Shown: positions 61,227-64,000 of the stretch, one piece after another
Layout of the letters: each line of letters opens with the position of its first letter
How positions within the stretch are numbered: the first letter of the stretch is position 1
Source: DATBQN01 sp963799925
GTDB taxonomy: Bacteria > Acidobacteriota > Thermoanaerobaculia > Multivoradales > UBA5704
Assembly (NCBI GenBank): GCA_963799925.1
Contig: CAWCYZ010000004.1
Coordinates: 62,001 to 126,000 of the forward strand
Length of the DNA stretch: 64,000 nt
Direction of reading: 5' to 3'
Translations under genes and position numbers: made by a program
The notes under the pieces: model-generated
Seen by the model: the letters and a program-made list of their open reading frames with translations, nothing else
The model's database searches: none
Told to the model about the DNA's origin: nothing

Positions 61227-62054
61227 CTATCCTCTGCCGGGCCGGTCGACCGGGAAGCCGTGCTCCAGCCGCAGGCGGCGGAACGTCGCGGCGAGGCGGC
61301 GGGCCTCGGCCTCCGCTCCGCGGCGTCGGTTGATCTGGCGGCCGATCTGCCGATCGATCCGGCGGCAGGCGCGGGCGAGGCCGGGAATCTCGCGGGCCAG
61401 GCGCGGCAGGAGGCCGCCGTCGCCCGCCGGACGCCGGAAGAGCGGGCTCCCCAGGACGTCGCGCGCCCCGGCCTCCCGCGCCGCGGCGAAGAGGGGGATG
61501 AGGACCGCCTCGCGGCCGTTCTCCTCGGGGACGATCGGCAGGCACCAGACGGTCGTCGCGATGCCGTGGGAGGCGAGCGCCGCGACCGCCTCGAACCGCT
61601 CGGCGGGCTCCGCCGCCTCGGGCTCCAGCCGCCGGGCGACCGCGGGGTCCGCGGCGGTGATCGGCACCTCGACCGAGACCGCGTGGTAGGCGTCGATCTC
61701 GGCCAGGAGGTCGAGGTCGCGCACCACCCAGGGGGACCGCGTGGTGATCGAGAGGGCGAGCCCTTCGAGGCAGCGGCAGGCTTCGAGCAGCCGGCGCGTC
61801 TGCGCCGCCCGCCGGTCGCCGTAGGGGTCGGCGAGGGTGCCGACGGCGACCGGCTCGCGCCGCTCGGCGGCCCTGCGCAGCCGGGCGGCGAGGGCCGCGC
61901 TCGACCCCTGGACCGCGGCGCTCCGCTCCCAGCGGTCGAGGTCGAGGAAACCCGCGGCGCGGGGAAGCGTTTCACCGGGCGCGGAGCAGCCCGGATCGTC
62001 GATTTCAGCCGGGTCGAGCGAGAGGACGAGCGGGTGGAAGATGTCGGTAGCCAT
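61227..62054 (-). CDS. SPL-family radical-SAM-like protein lacking the Fe-S Cys motif
   Basis: 275 residues. The core AVGTLADPYGDRRAAQTRRL, SITTRSPWVVRDLDLLAEID, VSVEVPITAADPAVARRLEP and ASHGIATTVWCLPIVPEENG matches COG1533 spore photoproduct lyase-like radical SAM proteins. Those begin with a CxxxCxxC cluster ~60 residues before the GTxTDPY motif. Here that part reads AAGFLDLDRWERSAAVQGSS and has no such Cys. ATG 62054, 111 bp from mutM on the other strand, is the only sensible start. The protein probably cannot make the 5'-deoxyadenosyl radical by itself, and its function is unknown. Confidence 0.75.
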   Translation of the reverse strand: MATDIFHPLVLSLDPAEIDDPGCSAPGETLPRAAGFLDLDRWERSAAVQGSSAALAARLRRAAERREPVAVGTLADPYGDRRAAQTRRLLEACRCLEGLALSITTRSPWVVRDLDLLAEIDAYHAVSVEVPITAADPAVARRLEPEAAEPAERFEAVAALASHGIATTVWCLPIVPEENGREAVLIPLFAAAREAGARDVLGSPLFRRPAGDGGLLPRLAREIPGLARACRRIDRQIGRQINRRRGAEAEARRLAATFRRLRLEHGFPVDRPGRG

Positions 62055-62165
62055 TACGCTCTATTTACGCCGATTCGCCCCTCTCTGTCAAGCCCTTCTA
62101 TCGCCGGGCACTGGGCCCGTCGGGTCCCGAGGACGGCCGCCTGGAGTCGTCTACAATCCGCCGCA

Positions 62166-63041
62166 GTGCCCGAGCTGCCCGAGATCGAGGTCCTGCGCCG
62201 CAGCCTCGAGCCTCATCTCGTCGGCGAGCGCGTGCTCCGCGCCGAGATCCGCGAGCCGCGGCTCCGCGAGCGGGTGCGTCCCCGCGAGCTCGCCGGCCTC
62301 GCCGGCCTCACCGTCCGCGCCCTCGGCCGCCGCAGCAAGTACCTGCTGATCCACCTCGAGCCCGACAGCCCTCCAGGCGGTCCGGGCAAGACCCTCATCG
62401 TCCATCTCGGGATGAGCGGCCGGCTGACCCTCTCCACCGGAGCGGCGCCGCCCGAGCCGCACGAGCACGTGGTCCTCCATCTCGCCTCCGGGCGCCAGCT
62501 CCGCTTCCGCGACCCGCGCCGCTTCGGGCTCCTGCGCGTCGCCGCGACCGGCAGCCTGGCGCGCGACCCCCACTTGGCGGGCCTCGGCGTCGAGCCGCTC
62601 GCCTCCGGCTCGTTCAGCAACCTTGGCGGCAACCTCGGCGACCTCTCCGGCGCCGCGCTCCACGCCGCCGCGCGGGGCCGGCGTGGGCCGGTCAAGAGCT
62701 TCCTCATGGACGCGAGCGCCGTGGTCGGGGTGGGGAACATCTATGCCACCGAATCGCTCTTCCGCGCCGGCATCCACCCGCGGCGATCCGTCGCGCGCCT
62801 CTCCCCGGCGCGCTGGGAGCGCCTGGCCGCGGCGGTCGTCGCGGTGCTCGAGCAGGCGATCGCCCAGGGCGGGACGACGCTCAACGACTTCGCCGACGGC
62901 GAGGGGAGGAGCGGCTACTTCCAGGTCTCGCTCGCCGCCTACGGCCGCGACGGCGAGCCGTGCCCGCTCTGCGGCGCCCCCATCCGGCGGATCGTCCAGT
63001 CCGGCCGCAGCACGTACTACTGCCCGCGCTGCCAGCGCTGA
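62166..63041 (+). CDS. mutM: Formamidopyrimidine-DNA glycosylase
   Basis: 291 residues, GTG start. Base excision of 8-oxoguanine and FapyG with AP lyase activity. PELPEIEVLRRSLEPHLVGE gives the Pro2 nucleophile and Glu3; Lys58 is in LGRRSKYLLIHLE; HLGMSGRL, FRDPRRFGLLR and VGVGNIYATESLFRAGIHP follow. The C-terminal zinc finger is CPLCGAPIRRIVQSGRSTYY plus CPRCQR. The reading is uninterrupted, unlike the preceding dnaK region. A segment SNLGGNLGDLSGAALHAAAR (~155-175) is slightly longer than usual. Confidence 0.96.
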   Translation: MPELPEIEVLRRSLEPHLVGERVLRAEIREPRLRERVRPRELAGLAGLTVRALGRRSKYLLIHLEPDSPPGGPGKTLIVHLGMSGRLTLSTGAAPPEPHEHVVLHLASGRQLRFRDPRRFGLLRVAATGSLARDPHLAGLGVEPLASGSFSNLGGNLGDLSGAALHAAARGRRGPVKSFLMDASAVVGVGNIYATESLFRAGIHPRRSVARLSPARWERLAAAVVAVLEQAIAQGGTTLNDFADGEGRSGYFQVSLAAYGRDGEPCPLCGAPIRRIVQSGRSTYYCPRCQR

Positions 63042-63079
63042 TCCCGTGGTGGGTGGCGGGCGCGGATAGAATCCCCGCG

Positions 63080-63728
63080 ATGTTCACCCCTTCCCTCGCT
63101 CCTCCCGCCGGGCGCACGGCGTGCGTCCTCGGCGTCGCCGGCGGCACCGGCTCGGGGAAGACCACCGTGGCGCGGGCGATCCTCGACGCGGTGGGGGTCG
63201 AGCGCATCGCCTTCCTGGAGCAGGACAGCTACTACCGCGACGCCCAGTGGGGGAGCGACGCCGAGCTCCTGCGCCACAACTTCGATCACCCGGACGCCCT
63301 GGACGAGGAGCTCCTCGCCGCCCACGTCGCCGAGCTCAAGGCCGGGCGCGCGGTCGAGGTGCCGGTCTACGACTTCGTCCGCCACCGGCGCACCGCCCGC
63401 ACCCGCCGCGTCGAGCCGCGGCCCGTCATCCTGCTCGAGGGGATCCTGCTCTTCGTCGAGCCGGCCCTGCGCCGGCTCCTCGACTTCAAGATCTACGTCG
63501 ACACCGATGCCGACCTGCGGCTCATCCGCCGCCTGCGCCGCGACATGGCCGAGCGGGGGCGCGCCGTCCAGGACGTGCTGCAGCCAGTACCTGGAGACCG
63601 TCCGCCCCATGCACCTGGAGTTCGTCGAGCCGTCGAAGCGCTGGGCGGACCTCATCATCCCCGAGGGGGGAGAGAACCGCGTGGCGCTCGAGATGGTCGT
63701 GGCGCAGGTCGAGCAGCTCCTTGCCTAG
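63080..63728 (+). CDS. udk: Uridine kinase (frameshifted)
   Basis: Phosphorylates uridine and cytidine in pyrimidine salvage. P-loop VLGVAGGTGSGKTTVARAIL, then FLEQDSYYRD, FDHPDALDEELLAAHVAELK, VPVYDFVRHRRTARTRRVEP and VILLEGILLFVEPALRRLLD. Arg-rich lid: RLIRRLRRDMAERGRAVQDV. An extra C near 63,588 shifts the frame; then QYLETVRPMHLEFVEPSKRW, ADLIIPEGGENRVALEMVVA complete the protein (~215 residues). Its stop overlaps the next start. Confidence 0.93.
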
Positions 63729-64000
63729 CTACCTGTTGCGCGTACGGTGCCGCTTCGAGGCGGCGCACCATCTGACCGCCTACCAGGGGGCCCCCGAGCC
63801 CGCCCACGGCCACTCCTGGCGGGTCGAGGCCGTGCTCGCGGCCGGCGGGCTGGACGCCGAGGGGATGGCCTTCGACTTCGTGGCGGCCAAGGACGCCCTG
63901 CGCGAGCTCGCGGGCCGCTTCGACCATCGCGACATCAACACCGTCCCGCCGTTCGACCGCATCGAGCCCGACGACCGAGCGGATCGCCGCCTGGTTCTTC
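63721..64000 (+). CDS. 6-pyruvoyl-tetrahydropterin synthase / QueD family protein (3' partial)
   Basis: TTG 63721 opens PSYLLRVRCRFEAAHHLTAY and overlaps the udk stop. Zinc ligands His16 (AAHH) and His29/His31 (AHGHSW) are present. The residue before HGH that is Cys (CxxxHGH) in QueD is missing; here the block is APEPAHGH, i.e. ExxHGH. Then GMAFDFVAAKDALRELAGRF with DHRDINTVPPF is the standard middle. An extra base near 63,978 changes the frame just before the edge, and the C-terminus is outside. The ExxHGH form points to the PTPS-III/folate side rather than queuosine. Confidence 0.8.
   Translation, partial: MPSYLLRVRCRFEAAHHLTAYQGAPEPAHGHSWRVEAVLAAGGLDAEGMAFDFVAAKDALRELAGRFDHRDINTVPPFDRIEPDDRADRRLVL

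Overview
The window is about 72% GC and reads like one chromosome segment of an acidobacterium, probably Thermoanaerobaculia or a related class. This is inferred from an ADOP-type duplicated-orphan MacB/FtsX permease, DUF4388 and DUF1844 proteins, very high GC in third codon positions, and YfhO, polysaccharide-deacetylase and glycosyltransferase content. No rRNA, tRNA, CRISPR array, integrase or intact insertion sequence was seen.

Layout. 0-1.5 kb: end of a polyketide/non-ribosomal peptide synthase (KR remnant, carrier, thioesterase). 1.5-20 kb: ADOP permease, secreted and lipoprotein genes, FAD oxidoreductase, 3-methyladenine DNA glycosylase, two glycosyltransferases, amidohydrolase, a DoxX/DoxX/YciI cluster, and a regulator with its membrane partner. 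18.9-19.4 kb: palindromic GC-rich repeat array. 20.3-26.1 kb: accessory island of lower GC with a TIR protein, a broken HEPN-like gene, a cytochrome P450 fragment joined to a broken PI-PLC-like gene, small Cys-rich secreted proteins and dispersed repeats. 26-49 kb: mostly housekeeping genes (DUF4388, dcd, glpX, glutaryl-CoA-type dehydrogenase, CPBP protease, RsbW/STAS switch, polyprenyl synthase, prolyl oligopeptidase, EnvC, S41 protease, YibQ, YfhO, AraC, VOC, ABC exporter, SGNH esterase). 49.4-49.7 kb: a 20-bp-period repeat array. 51.1-53.5 kb: a low-GC Sll1717-type ATPase with a predicted PD-(D/E)XK nuclease end, probably a second defence insertion. 53.5-64 kb: mazG, DUF1844, a TPR membrane protein, a second DUF4388 protein, dnaK-hsp20-hspR, an SPL-like protein, mutM, udk and a PTPS/QueD homologue cut by the right edge.

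Cooperation. dnaK, hsp20 and the MerR-type hspR look like one self-regulated heat-shock operon. RsbW and STAS form a partner-switching pair. EnvC, the S41 protease, YibQ and YfhO form a cell-envelope run. The ATP-binding protein and FtsX permease overlap by 4 nt and make one exporter.

Caution. Many conserved genes carry single-base frameshifts, most densely between 53.5 and 61.2 kb; dnaK alone has about nine. Because essential genes are hit and each reading resumes cleanly in another frame, consensus sequencing error is far likelier than real decay. Broken genes are therefore given across their full extent, with approximate shift positions.
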